Made by a program: the position numbers and the translations under genes | NCBI GenBank assembly: GCA_039810005.1 | Contig: JBDHWD010000007.1 | Coordinates: 1 to 56,494 of the forward strand | Direction of reading: 5' to 3' | DNA from: JAMLIA01 sp039810005 | GTDB lineage: Bacteria > Chloroflexota > Chloroflexia > Thermomicrobiales > CFX8 | DNA length: 56,494 nt | Shown: positions 45,585 to 55,013 of the stretch, in pieces | How positions within the stretch are numbered: the stretch's first letter is position 1 | How the letters are laid out: each line of letters begins with the position of its first letter | Notes under the pieces: generated by a model | Databases searched by the model: none | The model's input: the letters and a program-made list of their open reading frames with translations, nothing else | Told to the model about the DNA's origin: nothing

Positions 45585-46934
45585 TCAGGCAGTCGCCTGA
45601 ACCGACGAAGCGTCGCTGCTGTTCGGAATCGTCATCTCGAACGTCGAGCCAGTTCCGAGCCGACTGCTCACACTGACCGTGCCGCCATGAGCCAGGGCGA
45701 CGTGCTTGACGATTGCGAGGCCGAGACCGGTGCCGGGCTCGGCGCGTGAGCGGTCGGTCTTGAAGAAGCGCTCCCATATACGCTCAAGATCTGCTTCGCC
45801 GATTCCGCTGCCGTTGTCCGTCACGCTGTAGGTCGTCTCATCGTCTCCAGCGCGCACTGCGATACGGACTGCCCCACCCGTCGTCGTGTGGTCGATCGCG
45901 TTGGTTACGAGATTGAGCAGCGCGTGCTCCAGCCTGCGCCCGTCGGCGGAGATCTCGCCAACTGATGAGTCCGCGTCGACCGCAAGTGTCACTCCGGCCT
46001 TCTGGGCACGCGGGCCCATGCGGTCCACCACGCTCTGGGCGATCGCAACCGGATTCGCCGGCGCATAACGCAGACTCTCCGGTCCCTTCTCGAGCTGGCT
46101 GATATCGAGCAGATCCTGCACCAGCATGGTCATCGACTCGATCTCGTCATCAATCTTGCCGACGAAACGCTGGACTTCCTCATCATCTGGCTGCAGATCC
46201 AGAATCGTGTCAGCCAGGATCTTGATCGTCGAGAGCGGCGTGCGGAGCTCGTGCGATACGTTGGCCACAAAATCTCGACGCACCGTCTGTAGCCGATTCA
46301 GCTCCGTGACATCGCGCAGGACGACCAGCGCCTCTTTCGGGTACTGTGCGATGCGGACGATGATCGCGTTCATGGTCCGCGGATCGCCGGGCAGATCGAA
46401 TGTGTACTGCTGGTCTTCGCCGGTCTCCAGGCAGTGTCGGACGATTGCATCCATGCGATGGTCGCGGACGACTCGGATAAACGAGCGACCAGCCGGATTG
46501 CGCCCGCCAAACATCGTTGATGCCGCGAGGTTCCCGTACGTCACGACGCCGTGTGCGTCAACCTGAATGACTGCATCGCGCATTCGATCGAGCACATGGT
46601 TGAGATGTCGCACGCGCTCCGATTCCGCCGTCCAGCGCTCACTCGCTGACGACATGAATGCCTCAGCGTGGTGCAAGGCTTCGTCAATCTCGTCGCCGTC
46701 CTCGTCGGGCCAGTTCACGATCTCACCCGCTCGAGCCGGTGCGAATTGACGCGACGTTATGAGCTGTAGCTGCGCCAGGCGCGCCAGCGCACGCTGGGCG
46801 AACACGGCCGCCAGAATGATTCCAGCTACGATGCCGATGGCAGCAATGATCCACCAACCGGTGACCGCTGCAATGCCGGCGCAGAGCGCGACAACCGCGA
46901 CTGGAGCAAGGAACTGGTAGATCAGCGATCTCAT
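45585..46934 (-). CDS. Sensor histidine kinase (PhoR-like)
   Basis: 449 residues. Two membrane helices at the N terminus (about 8-47) with almost no loop, so no extracellular sensor domain. A PAS domain (about 110-210) precedes the dimerisation helix with phospho-acceptor His228 in ANVSHELRTPLST, and the ATPase has NLVTNAIDHT (N box), VTDNGSGIG (G1), ERFFKTDRSRAEPGTGLGLAIVKH (F and G2). It follows the response regulator by 12 bases. PhoR-PhoB-like organisation suggests, but does not prove, phosphate sensing; no pst genes are near. Confidence 0.92.
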   Translation of the reverse strand: MRSLIYQFLAPVAVVALCAGIAAVTGWWIIAAIGIVAGIILAAVFAQRALARLAQLQLITSRQFAPARAGEIVNWPDEDGDEIDEALHHAEAFMSSASERWTAESERVRHLNHVLDRMRDAVIQVDAHGVVTYGNLAASTMFGGRNPAGRSFIRVVRDHRMDAIVRHCLETGEDQQYTFDLPGDPRTMNAIIVRIAQYPKEALVVLRDVTELNRLQTVRRDFVANVSHELRTPLSTIKILADTILDLQPDDEEVQRFVGKIDDEIESMTMLVQDLLDISQLEKGPESLRYAPANPVAIAQSVVDRMGPRAQKAGVTLAVDADSSVGEISADGRRLEHALLNLVTNAIDHTTTGGAVRIAVRAGDDETTYSVTDNGSGIGEADLERIWERFFKTDRSRAEPGTGLGLAIVKHVALAHGGTVSVSSRLGTGSTFEMTIPNSSDASSVQATA

Positions 46935-46946
46935 CCGGCTCTCTCT

Positions 46947-47636
46947 TTATCCGTCATAGCGATACCCAACGCCGCGCACCGTCGTTATCCTCGTTGGCTG
47001 CGACGGGTCATCCTCGATCTGCTCACGCAAGGCGCGAATGTGAACGTCCACCGTGCGTTCATCACCGATGTAATCGACACCCCAGGCGCCGTCAAGGATT
47101 TGCTGCCGGCTGAGGGCCTGTCGCGGATGATGGAGCAGAAAGCGGAGCAGCTCGTATTCTCGCGGTCTTAATGCCAGCTCGCGGTCGTCGCGCCATACGC
47201 GCCGCTCGCGCTCGGAGATACGGATGTCGCCGGACACGCTCGCTTGCGGATCAAATGATTGGTCGGTTGCGGACCGACGCAACAGCGCCCGCACACGCGC
47301 GAGGAGCTCGCGGAGACCGAACGGCTTGGTCAGGTAGTCGTCCGCGCCGATTTCAAGGCCGATGACTCGATCGACCTCATCGGCACGCGCAGTCAGCATC
47401 AGAATCGGGATGTTCGATACCTGCCGAACTCGGCGGCAGACCTCGAACCCGTCCAGCCCGGGCAGCATGACATCGAGGACCATCGCATCGATGCCGCCGC
47501 GCTCGACCTGCGCCACCGCGTCGAAGCCGTCGCCGACGACGATCGTCTCGTAGCCCTGGCGATCGAGATTAAATTTCAGCGCCTCTGCGAGCTCACGCTC
47601 GTCTTCGACAACGAGAATCCGCTGGCTGGCCACCAT
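46947..47636 (-). CDS. OmpR/PhoB-family response regulator
   Basis: 229 residues. N-terminal receiver domain (VEDERELAE, phospho-Asp in MVLDVMLPGLDGFEV, Lys in TKPFGLRELLARV) and C-terminal winged-helix DNA-binding domain (RPREYELLRFLLHHPRQALSRQQILDGAWG ... DERTVDVHIRALREQIE). The ATG at 47636 lies only one base after AGGAGG; a GTG at 47633, four bases from it, may be the real start. Divergent from the PfkB gene. TACAAT (47662-47657) on the minus strand is a likely -10. Confidence 0.93.
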   Translation of the reverse strand: MVASQRILVVEDERELAEALKFNLDRQGYETIVVGDGFDAVAQVERGGIDAMVLDVMLPGLDGFEVCRRVRQVSNIPILMLTARADEVDRVIGLEIGADDYLTKPFGLRELLARVRALLRRSATDQSFDPQASVSGDIRISERERRVWRDDRELALRPREYELLRFLLHHPRQALSRQQILDGAWGVDYIGDERTVDVHIRALREQIEDDPSQPTRITTVRGVGYRYDG

Positions 47637-47750
47637 ACCTCCTGTTCGTGACACACATTGTAGCCGCGCATCGAACAACGGCGTGCGGGTTATGCTTTGC
47701 CACAGGCGACAGCGCGCTCCTGCAACGCGATGGGGAGGTTCAGCGGCGGT

Positions 47751-48695
47751 ATGCGACGAGGAGTAGCAACACTCGGGCTAAGTTCCTGGGACCAGTTCGT
47801 CGTGACCGATGCCTATCCCGGTCCCGGCGAGTATGCCGTCGTCCGGCATCAGTTCGAGCAGTCCGGAGGCACAACGGCAAACACGAGCGCTGCCCTGGCT
47901 CGCCTCGGCATCCCGGTCATGTTCGTCTCGGCTGTTGGAAACGACGCACAGGGGACTGCACTCATCAGCGATCTCCGCGCTGCCGGTTGTAACGTCGAGC
48001 ACATGATCGTTCGCGATAACGAACCGTCCGATACCGGTATCATCGTCATCTCCGGCGCAGAGCAGCATCGCGACCGGACGATCTTCTGGATTCAGGGCGC
48101 GAAGCCAGTCCTTGGCGATCACCTGCCTGTCGAAGAAATGCTGGATCACCAGTGGGTCATGCTGGACATCGACGATCCACGCCTGCGGAACTTCTTTCTC
48201 GACCTTCCAGCCCACCAGAGTCCACGCACCAAGCTATTCGGCACGATGACCTACCTTGTTGAGATGGAACCAGCAGCTGCCTGGGGTCATGTTCTGCGCC
48301 ACGACGCGGCCTGCGGCAACGTCCGCGAGCTGCGCGCGCTCACCGGCGAGACGGACCTCGATGCTGCCTTCGCCAAGGCGCGCGTCGATCTCATTGCCAG
48401 CGCGTGTCGCGTGCTATTTATCTCGCACGGCGCGAACGGCGCATACATCGTCCGCGCCGACAGCGTGACGCACATGCCGGCATTCCCGATCGAGCCGGTT
48501 GACACAACCGGGGCGGGCGACGCGTTCGCAGCCGGCTGCCTCTGGGGGCTGCTCGATCGCTGCCCCGACGAGGAGATCGTGCGCCGCGGGAATGCGCTCG
48601 GGGCGATGGCCTGTCGTGCGCTTGGAGCGCGCGCAGCGCTGCCGACTATGGATGAAGCGCTTGCGTTCATGGCTGCCGCCGAGGTTCCCGGATGA
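47751..48695 (+). CDS. PfkB/ribokinase-family carbohydrate kinase
   Basis: 314 residues from ATG 47751 (an ATG at 47730 is possible). Phosphorylates a sugar or nucleoside. SGGTTANTSAALARLGIPVMFVSAVGNDAQG near the start is the family's first signature and PVDTTGAGDAFAAGCLWGLL near the end is the second, with the catalytic Asp in GAGDAF. Substrate unknown. The stop overlaps the queG start by 4 bases. Confidence 0.87.
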   Translation: MRRGVATLGLSSWDQFVVTDAYPGPGEYAVVRHQFEQSGGTTANTSAALARLGIPVMFVSAVGNDAQGTALISDLRAAGCNVEHMIVRDNEPSDTGIIVISGAEQHRDRTIFWIQGAKPVLGDHLPVEEMLDHQWVMLDIDDPRLRNFFLDLPAHQSPRTKLFGTMTYLVEMEPAAAWGHVLRHDAACGNVRELRALTGETDLDAAFAKARVDLIASACRVLFISHGANGAYIVRADSVTHMPAFPIEPVDTTGAGDAFAAGCLWGLLDRCPDEEIVRRGNALGAMACRALGARAALPTMDEALAFMAAAEVPG

Positions 48696-49828
48696 CGGCG
48701 CTGATCACGCGCGCTGAACTGGCGACATTGGCTCGGGATAACGGCCTGGTCGTCGCCGGCGTCACGAGCGCCGAACCATTCGACGCCGCTCGCGACTACA
48801 TCATCGACCACATCAAACGCGGTCACACGGCCGGCATGCCGTGGTTTACGGTCGAGCGCGCGCGTCAGGCGGCTGACCCACGGACGCTGCACGACCGCGT
48901 CCAGTCGATAATCTCCGTCGCTGTCCCGTTCTGGACTGGCGGGGCAGAGCCGCCCGACGACGGCGTCTTACGCGGCCGGATCGCACGGTACGCCTGGGGT
49001 CGCGATTATCACAAGACGCTGAAACGGCGCATGGTCGCGTTGGTCTCCAACCTGGAGCAGCAGATCGGTCGTCCGCTGGAGGCCCGCACACTGGTCGACA
49101 CGGCCCGGATCTTCGACCGTGCAGTAGCAGAGCGTGCCGGCACCGGCTGGGTCGGCAAAAACTCGATGATCATCGTTCCGCGCCACGGCTCGTGGGTGAT
49201 GCTCGGCGAGATCATGCTCGACATCCCGCTGACTCCGGACGTGCCGCTCGGCCATGACTGCGGACGCTGCCGCATCTGCATCGACCGCTGCCCAACCGGC
49301 GCGATCATCGAGCCATACCGCATATCCGCGCCGCGCTGCATATCGTTCCTGACGATCGAGGAGCGCGGCATCATCCCGCACGAGTTGCGAGGCATGATGG
49401 GCGACCGCGTATTCGGCTGCGACGTCTGTCAGGATGTCTGCCCGTACACGCTTGCTGCCCAGCCAATGCAGGATCCTGATTTCGCGCCAGCCTCGGTCGA
49501 GAATGCGTTTCCGTCACTTGAGCGGCTGGTGACGATGACGCAGGCCGAGTTCTATGAGATCTATAGCGGAACCGCAGTGATTCGGGCCAAGCGGGCGGGT
49601 ATGGCGCGCAATGCAGCCATCGCGCTCGGCAATAGTGGCGACTCTCGCGCAGAACCGATTCTGACGCGTATGCTGTGCGATCACGACGAGCCAATAGCGC
49701 GAGGTCATGCCGCGTGGGCACTGAATCACCTTACCGCTGGTGACAGTCGCGCCGCCTTGGAAAGCGCTTTCCGCCACGAGACCGACGATTATGTCCTGCA
49801 GGAAATTCGGACGGCGCTAGCCGCCTGA
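48692..49828 (+). CDS. queG: Epoxyqueuosine reductase
   Basis: 378 residues. Cobalamin- and iron-sulfur-dependent last step of queuosine biosynthesis in tRNA. The N-terminal catalytic domain includes ARYAWGRDYHKTLKRRM and GWVGKNSMIIVPRHGSWVMLGEI, then two 4Fe-4S motifs (CGRCRICIDRCPTGAI and CDVCQDVCPY), and a C-terminal HEAT-like helical region (RIEPILTRML-type repeats). No other que genes or a preQ1 riboswitch are nearby, so the pathway is elsewhere or the cell salvages queuine precursors. Coupled to the PfkB gene by overlap. Confidence 0.93.
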   Translation: MTALITRAELATLARDNGLVVAGVTSAEPFDAARDYIIDHIKRGHTAGMPWFTVERARQAADPRTLHDRVQSIISVAVPFWTGGAEPPDDGVLRGRIARYAWGRDYHKTLKRRMVALVSNLEQQIGRPLEARTLVDTARIFDRAVAERAGTGWVGKNSMIIVPRHGSWVMLGEIMLDIPLTPDVPLGHDCGRCRICIDRCPTGAIIEPYRISAPRCISFLTIEERGIIPHELRGMMGDRVFGCDVCQDVCPYTLAAQPMQDPDFAPASVENAFPSLERLVTMTQAEFYEIYSGTAVIRAKRAGMARNAAIALGNSGDSRAEPILTRMLCDHDEPIARGHAAWALNHLTAGDSRAALESAFRHETDDYVLQEIRTALAA

Positions 49829-49843
49829 TTCGGGGAGAAGCCG

Positions 49844-50626
49844 GTGCTGTTACTGGTCGATATCGGGAATACCAATGTCAAGATCGGCGTCGTTCGTGAC
49901 CGCGAGCTGATCGCTCACTGGCGCGTCGCGACGAACCGCACGAGCATGCCAGACGAATGGTGGGTCGTCGTTACGACGCTGGCCAACGCCGACAGTATTC
50001 CCCTCGACGCGATAACCGGCGCAGTCATCAGCAGCAGTGTGCCGACCGTCACACCGTGGATCTCGACGATGGTTCGCGAGCGTGTCGGCATCGAGCCAAT
50101 CGTCGTCGGCTCAACGACCGACCTCGGGATCAGCGTCGACGTCGACAACCCGCACGAAGTCGGCCCGGACCGGCTTGTTGATGCTGCGGCCGCCTACAGC
50201 ATGTTCGGCGGCCCCCTGCTTGTTCTCGACTTCGGCTCGGCAACGACGCTGAATGTCGTGACCCGTGACGGTCGCTTCATTGGCGGCGCTATCGCACCTG
50301 ACTTGCGGGCTGCGCATGACGCGCTCGTCGCCAAGGCCGCCCGCCTCAGTAGCGTCGAGCTGGTATTCCCCAAACGCGTCGTCGGCCATAACACAATCAG
50401 CGCGATGCAATCCGGCATCATGTTCGGCTATGCCGGTCTGATCGAAGGACTCATAGCGCGGATCGACGCCGAAATCGGCGAACCCACGACCGTCATATCG
50501 ACCGGCGGATTCGGAGGCGTGTTCCTCGAACACTGCCCCCGAATCAGTCAGTACATCCCGGAGCTCACGCTCGAAGGCCTGAAGCTCGTCTGGGACAGAG
50601 CCAATTCCGCATCAACGCCAGGCTGA
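49844..50626 (+). CDS. coaX: Type III pantothenate kinase
   Basis: 260 residues. First step of coenzyme A synthesis; the CoaX type needs a monovalent cation and is not feedback-inhibited by CoA. ATP-binding VDIGNTNVKIGV at the start, EVGPDRLVDAAAAYS and LVLDFGSATTLNVV, and the C-terminal VISTGGFGGVFLEHCP are diagnostic. The start is GTG with GGGGAG upstream, 15 bases after queG. It overlaps the convergent M42 gene end by 15 bases. Confidence 0.94.
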   Translation: MLLLVDIGNTNVKIGVVRDRELIAHWRVATNRTSMPDEWWVVVTTLANADSIPLDAITGAVISSSVPTVTPWISTMVRERVGIEPIVVGSTTDLGISVDVDNPHEVGPDRLVDAAAAYSMFGGPLLVLDFGSATTLNVVTRDGRFIGGAIAPDLRAAHDALVAKAARLSSVELVFPKRVVGHNTISAMQSGIMFGYAGLIEGLIARIDAEIGEPTTVISTGGFGGVFLEHCPRISQYIPELTLEGLKLVWDRANSASTPG

Positions 50627-51727
50627 GCCCAGGAAGCTCAGATCGACGTCTGCATCGAACGAGCGTGCAGCAGCGTCCAGCAGCAGGAGCGTATCGACCG
50701 CATCGTTAAGATCCAGCGTCTCAACTGGCGAGTGCGAGTAGCGCCGGGCGATGTTGATTACGCCGGTCGGAATGCCGTCGCGCACAAGCAGCACCGCCGA
50801 GGCGTCCGACGTACCGCCGTAGAACAGTGATTCCTGCATCGCGATGCCAGCATCGTCAGCGACGGTGCGCAGGAAGTCACGCATTGCAGGATTGATGAGG
50901 TGGCCCGCCGAGCCGCCGGAGCTCGCCAGCGCCAGCACCGGTCCTGCGCCAATCCGCATCCGCAGATCGCGATGCACATCCACGTCAGGCGTGCCACCTG
51001 ACGGTACGGTATCGACGACAATCGCGGCATCCGGGTTGAGCCGATGCGCGGCCATGCGCGCCCCGCGGAGCCCGACCTCCTCCTGGACCGTGACGACGCA
51101 ATACAGCGTGCAACCGAGATCGACGTCCTTCAGCCGCTCCGCCAACTTCACCAGCACGGCGCATGACACCCGATTATCGAGCGCCTTGCCTGACACGCGC
51201 AGCGGATTCGCCAGATGCTGCATTGGCTCGTCATACGACACCGCATCGCCAACGCGAATGCCGAGCGCCTCGACCTCGGCAGCCGTGTCGAATCCCATGT
51301 CGACGTACAGCTCGCGGAAACCTGGCGCTCTGCCGCGCTCCTCCGGCGTCTGGATGTGCCCGGCTTTGACGCCAATGACGCCGCGATGTCCGCGGATCCG
51401 AACGAGACGGCCAATCGCCAGCGATTCGATCAGCCCGCCAACGCGCTCGATGCGGATCATCCCTCCCGGTTCGATCGACTTCACCAGCGCGCCGATTTCA
51501 TCGGAGTGCGCCGAGATCATCAGCGTCGGTCCGGAGCCTTCGGCATTAATCCGAGCGAAGAGATTCCCGTACGAATCGATCTGCACATCCTGGCTGTGTG
51601 GATCGAACAGCTCCTGCAGTCGAGCCACCACGGCGTGCTCGTGTCCCGCCACACCATCGAGTCCCGCCAGCTCGCCCAGCAGCTCGCCGAGCGTGCTCCG
51701 TAACGATTCGCGTGCGTCATTTGCCAT
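50612..51727 (-). CDS. M42 family aminopeptidase/endoglucanase-like (FrvX family)
   Basis: 371 residues. Di-metal aminopeptidase of the tetrahedral TET type. Metal ligands: His and Asp in ISAHSDEIGALV, Asp in KALDNRVSCAVLV, the Glu pair in VVTVQEEVGLRGA (catalytic and ligand), Asp in AIVVDTVPSGG, and the late His in ARRYSHSPVETLDLND. The N-terminal LAGLDGVAGHEHAVVARL fits the family opening. Substrate peptide preference unknown. It is divergent from the EF-G paralog. Confidence 0.92.
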   Translation of the reverse strand: MANDARESLRSTLGELLGELAGLDGVAGHEHAVVARLQELFDPHSQDVQIDSYGNLFARINAEGSGPTLMISAHSDEIGALVKSIEPGGMIRIERVGGLIESLAIGRLVRIRGHRGVIGVKAGHIQTPEERGRAPGFRELYVDMGFDTAAEVEALGIRVGDAVSYDEPMQHLANPLRVSGKALDNRVSCAVLVKLAERLKDVDLGCTLYCVVTVQEEVGLRGARMAAHRLNPDAAIVVDTVPSGGTPDVDVHRDLRMRIGAGPVLALASSGGSAGHLINPAMRDFLRTVADDAGIAMQESLFYGGTSDASAVLLVRDGIPTGVINIARRYSHSPVETLDLNDAVDTLLLLDAAARSFDADVDLSFLGSAWR

Positions 51728-51765
51728 CTCAACTCATCCCTTCATTCACCAAATTCCGGCGTCGG

Positions 51766-51936
51766 TATAATAGCGGTGCGCCCGAGGCATGCGGTTGCTA
51801 GCGATCTCCGGAGATACCGGGGCGAGCGCAACATATCCAGAAGTGAGCTTCACTCACGATCCCGCTGAGCCTGTCCAAGGTTGGCTCCAGCGCAGAGATC
51901 TCCCCGAGGCTCGCGACAGAGAACGGGAGGCAGGCT
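51766..51936 (+). promoter_or_regulatory. Promoter and long leader of the EF-G paralog
   Basis: A perfect TATAAT lies at 51766-51771 (the -35 is not clear), giving a leader of about 160 bases before the GTG at 51937. The leader contains ATCTCCGGAGAT (51804-51815), a perfect 12-base palindrome, and a later GAGATCTCC that could pair with it. No known riboswitch is recognised. Confidence 0.4.
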
Positions 51937-54015
51937 GTGAAGACGTACCCCGTCGAACGCATCAGAAACATCGGGATCTTTGGCCACGGCGGTGCCGGCA
52001 AGACGTCAATGACAGAAGCGATGCTCTTTGCGAGTAAAGCGATCAATCGACTCGGCCGCATCGAGGACGGCAACACAGTCTCCGACTGGGACCCCGACGA
52101 GATCAAGCGCACGATCTCCATCGGCACCAGCGTCGCCCCGATTGAGTGGAATGACCACAAGCTCAACATTCTGGATGCCCCCGGATATGCGGACTTCATG
52201 GGTGAAGTCAAGTCCGCGATCCGCGTCGCAGACACGGCGCTGATCCTGCTCGACGCTTCCGCTGGCGTCGAGGTCGGCACTGAGTACGCCTGGCGATTTG
52301 CCGCCGAGCGCAACTTGCCGACCATCCTCGTTATCAACAAGATGGACCGCGAGAACGCCGACTTCGCAACCGCGCTCCACTCGGCCCAATCAACGTTCGG
52401 CTCAAACGTCGTCCCGCTCACCGTGCCAATTGGCAGCGAGTCGTCGCTACGCGGCGTCGTGGATCTCTTGCACATGCAGGCCATCTTTTTCGGTGATGGC
52501 ACTTCGGGGGAGACAACGACCGGCGATGTCCCTGCGGATATGCTCGACGCGGTCGAAACGTACCGCCTGGAGCTCGTCGAGAAGATCGCCGAGAACGACG
52601 AAGACTTGATGCTTCGGTATCTCGAGGATGAAGAGCTGTCTACCGACGAGCTTGCCGCTGCGCTACGCGCATCGGTTGCGCGGAGTGAGATCGTGCCGGT
52701 CCTTGCCTCAGCGGCAACGACCAACCGTGGTGTTTGCGTTCTCCTCGACGCGCTGGTCGAGTACGCCGCCGCGCCTTCGCAGCAGCCCGCACGCACGGCC
52801 GACGGCACAACAATCACGCTGACTCCGGATCCCGCCGAGCCGGCAGCCGCGCTCGTATGGAAGACGATGGCCGACCCGTTCGTTGGTCGCCTCACCTACT
52901 TCCGCGTCTTCTCCGGAACGATCAAGTCCGATTCGCACCTCTGGAACACGACCCATGATCGGGACGAGCGCATTGGTCAGCTCTATGTCGTGCGCGGCAA
53001 GGAGCAGATTCCCGTCGATGAGATCGCCTGCGGCGACATCGGCGCGGTGGCTAAGCTTGCTGAGACCAGCACCGGCGACACGCTCTGCGATGCCTCACGC
53101 AAAGTATCGATCGACGGCATCCAGTTCCCTGAGGCGCTGTTCACGGCCGCCGTCACCCCGCACTCCAAATCGGACCTGGACAAGATGGGCTCATCTCTCC
53201 AGCGACTGGTCGAAGAGGACCCGACGATTCACCTGGGTCGCGACCCGCAGACCGGCGAGACATTGGTCAGTGGTTTAGGCGAGAGCCACGTCCAGATCGT
53301 GCTGGAACGCATGTCGCGCAAGTTCGGGGTGAATGTCGATATCGGCCTGCCGACCATCCCCTACCGCGAGACGATTCAGCGCGCCGTGACCCATGTCGAA
53401 TACAAGCACAAGAAGCAGACCGGTGGTCACGGTCAGTACGGCCACGTCTTCATCGACGTGAGCCCATCCGAAGGTGATTTCGAGTTTGCCGAGTCGATCT
53501 TCGGCGGCTCGGTCCCGCGGCAATACATCCCGGCCGTCGAGAAGGGCATTCGCGAAGCACTCGACGATGGCATCCTTGCTGGATTCCCGGTCGTCAATGT
53601 CAAGGTCACGCTGACAGACGGCTCGTACCACACGGTCGATTCGTCTGAGATGGCCTTTAAGCTCGCGGCCTCGCAGGCCTTCAAGAAGGCCGCTGAATCT
53701 GCTGATCCCGTTCTTCTGGAGCCGGTTGTAAAGCTCGAGGTAACGATCCCGGAGAGCTACACTGGCGATGTCATGAGTGATCTCACCACGAAGCGTGGTC
53801 ACGTGACCGGCATGACGCCAGGCGAGAACGGCTCGACGACGATCGAGGCCGAGGTGCCGGCTGCTGAAGTGCAGCGCTACGCTACGGACCTACGGTCGAT
53901 TACGCAGGGACGCGGGACGTTCCGCGTCGAATTCGCTCATTATCAGCAGGTGCCGGCACACTTGACACCATCGATCATCGCCGCGCACAAGGCACGCGTT
54001 GAAGCGCAATCCTGA
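51937..54015 (+). CDS. Elongation factor G paralog (EF-G-like protein, FusA2 type)
   Basis: 692 residues from GTG with GGGAGG 6 bases upstream. Five-domain EF-G layout. The GTPase domain differs from true EF-G: the P-loop is FGHGGAGKTS (16-24) where EF-G has AHIDAGKTT, and switch II is DAPGYADF (80-87) where EF-G has DTPGHVDF, so the catalytic His is Tyr84. NKMD is intact. Domain II, III, IV (KKQTGGHGQYGHVFIDVSP) and V (TTKRGHVTGMTPGENGSTTIEAEVP) are present. Similar paralogs in mycobacteria lack ribosome-stimulated GTPase. Its role is unknown. The normal fusA would sit with rpsL/rpsG elsewhere. Confidence 0.9.
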   Translation: MKTYPVERIRNIGIFGHGGAGKTSMTEAMLFASKAINRLGRIEDGNTVSDWDPDEIKRTISIGTSVAPIEWNDHKLNILDAPGYADFMGEVKSAIRVADTALILLDASAGVEVGTEYAWRFAAERNLPTILVINKMDRENADFATALHSAQSTFGSNVVPLTVPIGSESSLRGVVDLLHMQAIFFGDGTSGETTTGDVPADMLDAVETYRLELVEKIAENDEDLMLRYLEDEELSTDELAAALRASVARSEIVPVLASAATTNRGVCVLLDALVEYAAAPSQQPARTADGTTITLTPDPAEPAAALVWKTMADPFVGRLTYFRVFSGTIKSDSHLWNTTHDRDERIGQLYVVRGKEQIPVDEIACGDIGAVAKLAETSTGDTLCDASRKVSIDGIQFPEALFTAAVTPHSKSDLDKMGSSLQRLVEEDPTIHLGRDPQTGETLVSGLGESHVQIVLERMSRKFGVNVDIGLPTIPYRETIQRAVTHVEYKHKKQTGGHGQYGHVFIDVSPSEGDFEFAESIFGGSVPRQYIPAVEKGIREALDDGILAGFPVVNVKVTLTDGSYHTVDSSEMAFKLAASQAFKKAAESADPVLLEPVVKLEVTIPESYTGDVMSDLTTKRGHVTGMTPGENGSTTIEAEVPAAEVQRYATDLRSITQGRGTFRVEFAHYQQVPAHLTPSIIAAHKARVEAQS

Positions 54016-54089
54016 TACGCGTACACGTAATGTCGCGGGCCGGCTCCGGTCAGGTAGATCGGAGCCGGCCTGCTGGTGAAAGGGAGTTC

Positions 54090-54539
54090 ATGACCGCGAA
54101 TGCGCGCGGAGCAGCAGCCAACCAGCAAGCCCTGCTGTCTCCGAACGTCACGCTGGTATTCGACGGCGGCTCGCTCGGCAATCCCGGGAAGGGCTATGGG
54201 TCATTCATTACGCGCGGTGCGGTGCAAACGGGAGATCCCGAGCGTCGCGAGTATGCGGGGCGGCGCACGAACAACGAGGCTGAATACATGACGCTCCTTG
54301 AGGGCCTGCGCTACATCCTTCGGGAAGCGCAAGCCACCGGGCAGGAGCCCACCACCCTCATGATCGAAGTCCGCAGTGACTCGAAGCTGGTGGTCGAACA
54401 GATCTCTGGCCGCTGGAAGGTCAAGAACGAAGGTCTGCGACCCCTGCACGCCGAGGCGCGTGAACTGCTCAGGCGTTTCGGAAACTGGCAACTCACGTGG
54501 CATCCGCGGTCGGAATCCGTACGCTACCTGGGGCACTAG
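54090..54539 (+). CDS. RNase HI-like (reverse-transcriptase-like RVT_3) protein lacking the last catalytic Asp
   Basis: 149 residues from ATG 54090, with AAGGGAG 4-5 bases upstream. Three carboxylates of the RNase H active site are seen: Asp25 (FDGGSLGNPGKG), Glu65 (TNNEAEYMTLLEGL) and Asp97 (VRSDSKLVVEQISG). The C terminus stops at LTWHPRSESVRYLGH; the usual HVxRxxNxxADxLAN end with the fourth Asp is absent. So it may be inactive, or use another ligand. It lies 75 bases after the EF-G paralog and 3 bases before the next gene's start. Confidence 0.8.
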   Translation: MTANARGAAANQQALLSPNVTLVFDGGSLGNPGKGYGSFITRGAVQTGDPERREYAGRRTNNEAEYMTLLEGLRYILREAQATGQEPTTLMIEVRSDSKLVVEQISGRWKVKNEGLRPLHAEARELLRRFGNWQLTWHPRSESVRYLGH

Positions 54540-54542
54540 CGC

Positions 54543-55010
54543 ATGTCGAATCCTCCCGATATCGGCGACGTGCTTCTACCGATCACATTCACCGATTGCG
54601 ACGGTGCGTCAATCACGTTCGATCGCGGTCCGCTTGTCCTGCTGATCGATCGCGGATTCTGGTGCGCCTACTGTCGCGAGGCGCTCCAGAAGCTCAACGA
54701 CATCGCCGATGACGTGCGCATGCTTGGCGTCCGGTTGGTCAACGTGAGCGCCGACACTGCCGAAGGTTGCGCTCGCGCAGCAGCGGCCACAACGCCCGAG
54801 ATCGAGGTCCTGCGCGATCCTGATGCACAATGGATTGCGGCCAACGGGCTCCTCGACGCGGAGGAGCTGTCTCGGCCGACCGCGCTGCCGGCCATGTTCG
54901 TCGTCGACGCCTCCGGCGCGGTTCGCTATCGTTATCTTGGGCGACATGCCGCTGATCGTCCAACGACCAGCCTGCTGCTGCTTGCGGCAGAGTCGGTCAT
55001 CAACAAATAG
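54543..55010 (+). CDS. Redoxin-like (AhpC/TSA, thioredoxin-fold) protein
   Basis: 155 residues. Thioredoxin fold with WCAYC (Cys-x-x-Cys, near residues 40-44) after LVLLIDRGFWCAYCREALQKL, then AMFVVDASGAVRYRYLG, where the cis-Pro lies just before AMFVV. The wider family reduces peroxides or disulfides. No signal peptide, so probably cytoplasmic. Only 3 bases separate it from the RNase HI-like gene and 3 from the next gene, so the three small genes are one unit. Confidence 0.85.
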   Translation: MSNPPDIGDVLLPITFTDCDGASITFDRGPLVLLIDRGFWCAYCREALQKLNDIADDVRMLGVRLVNVSADTAEGCARAAAATTPEIEVLRDPDAQWIAANGLLDAEELSRPTALPAMFVVDASGAVRYRYLGRHAADRPTTSLLLLAAESVINK

Positions 55011-55013
55011 AGA

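Noticed and set aside
51798..52895. 365-codon minus-strand ORF across the EF-G paralog
   Set aside because: Overlaps the GTPase domain of a clear gene; Ser/Arg-rich with no homology signal.
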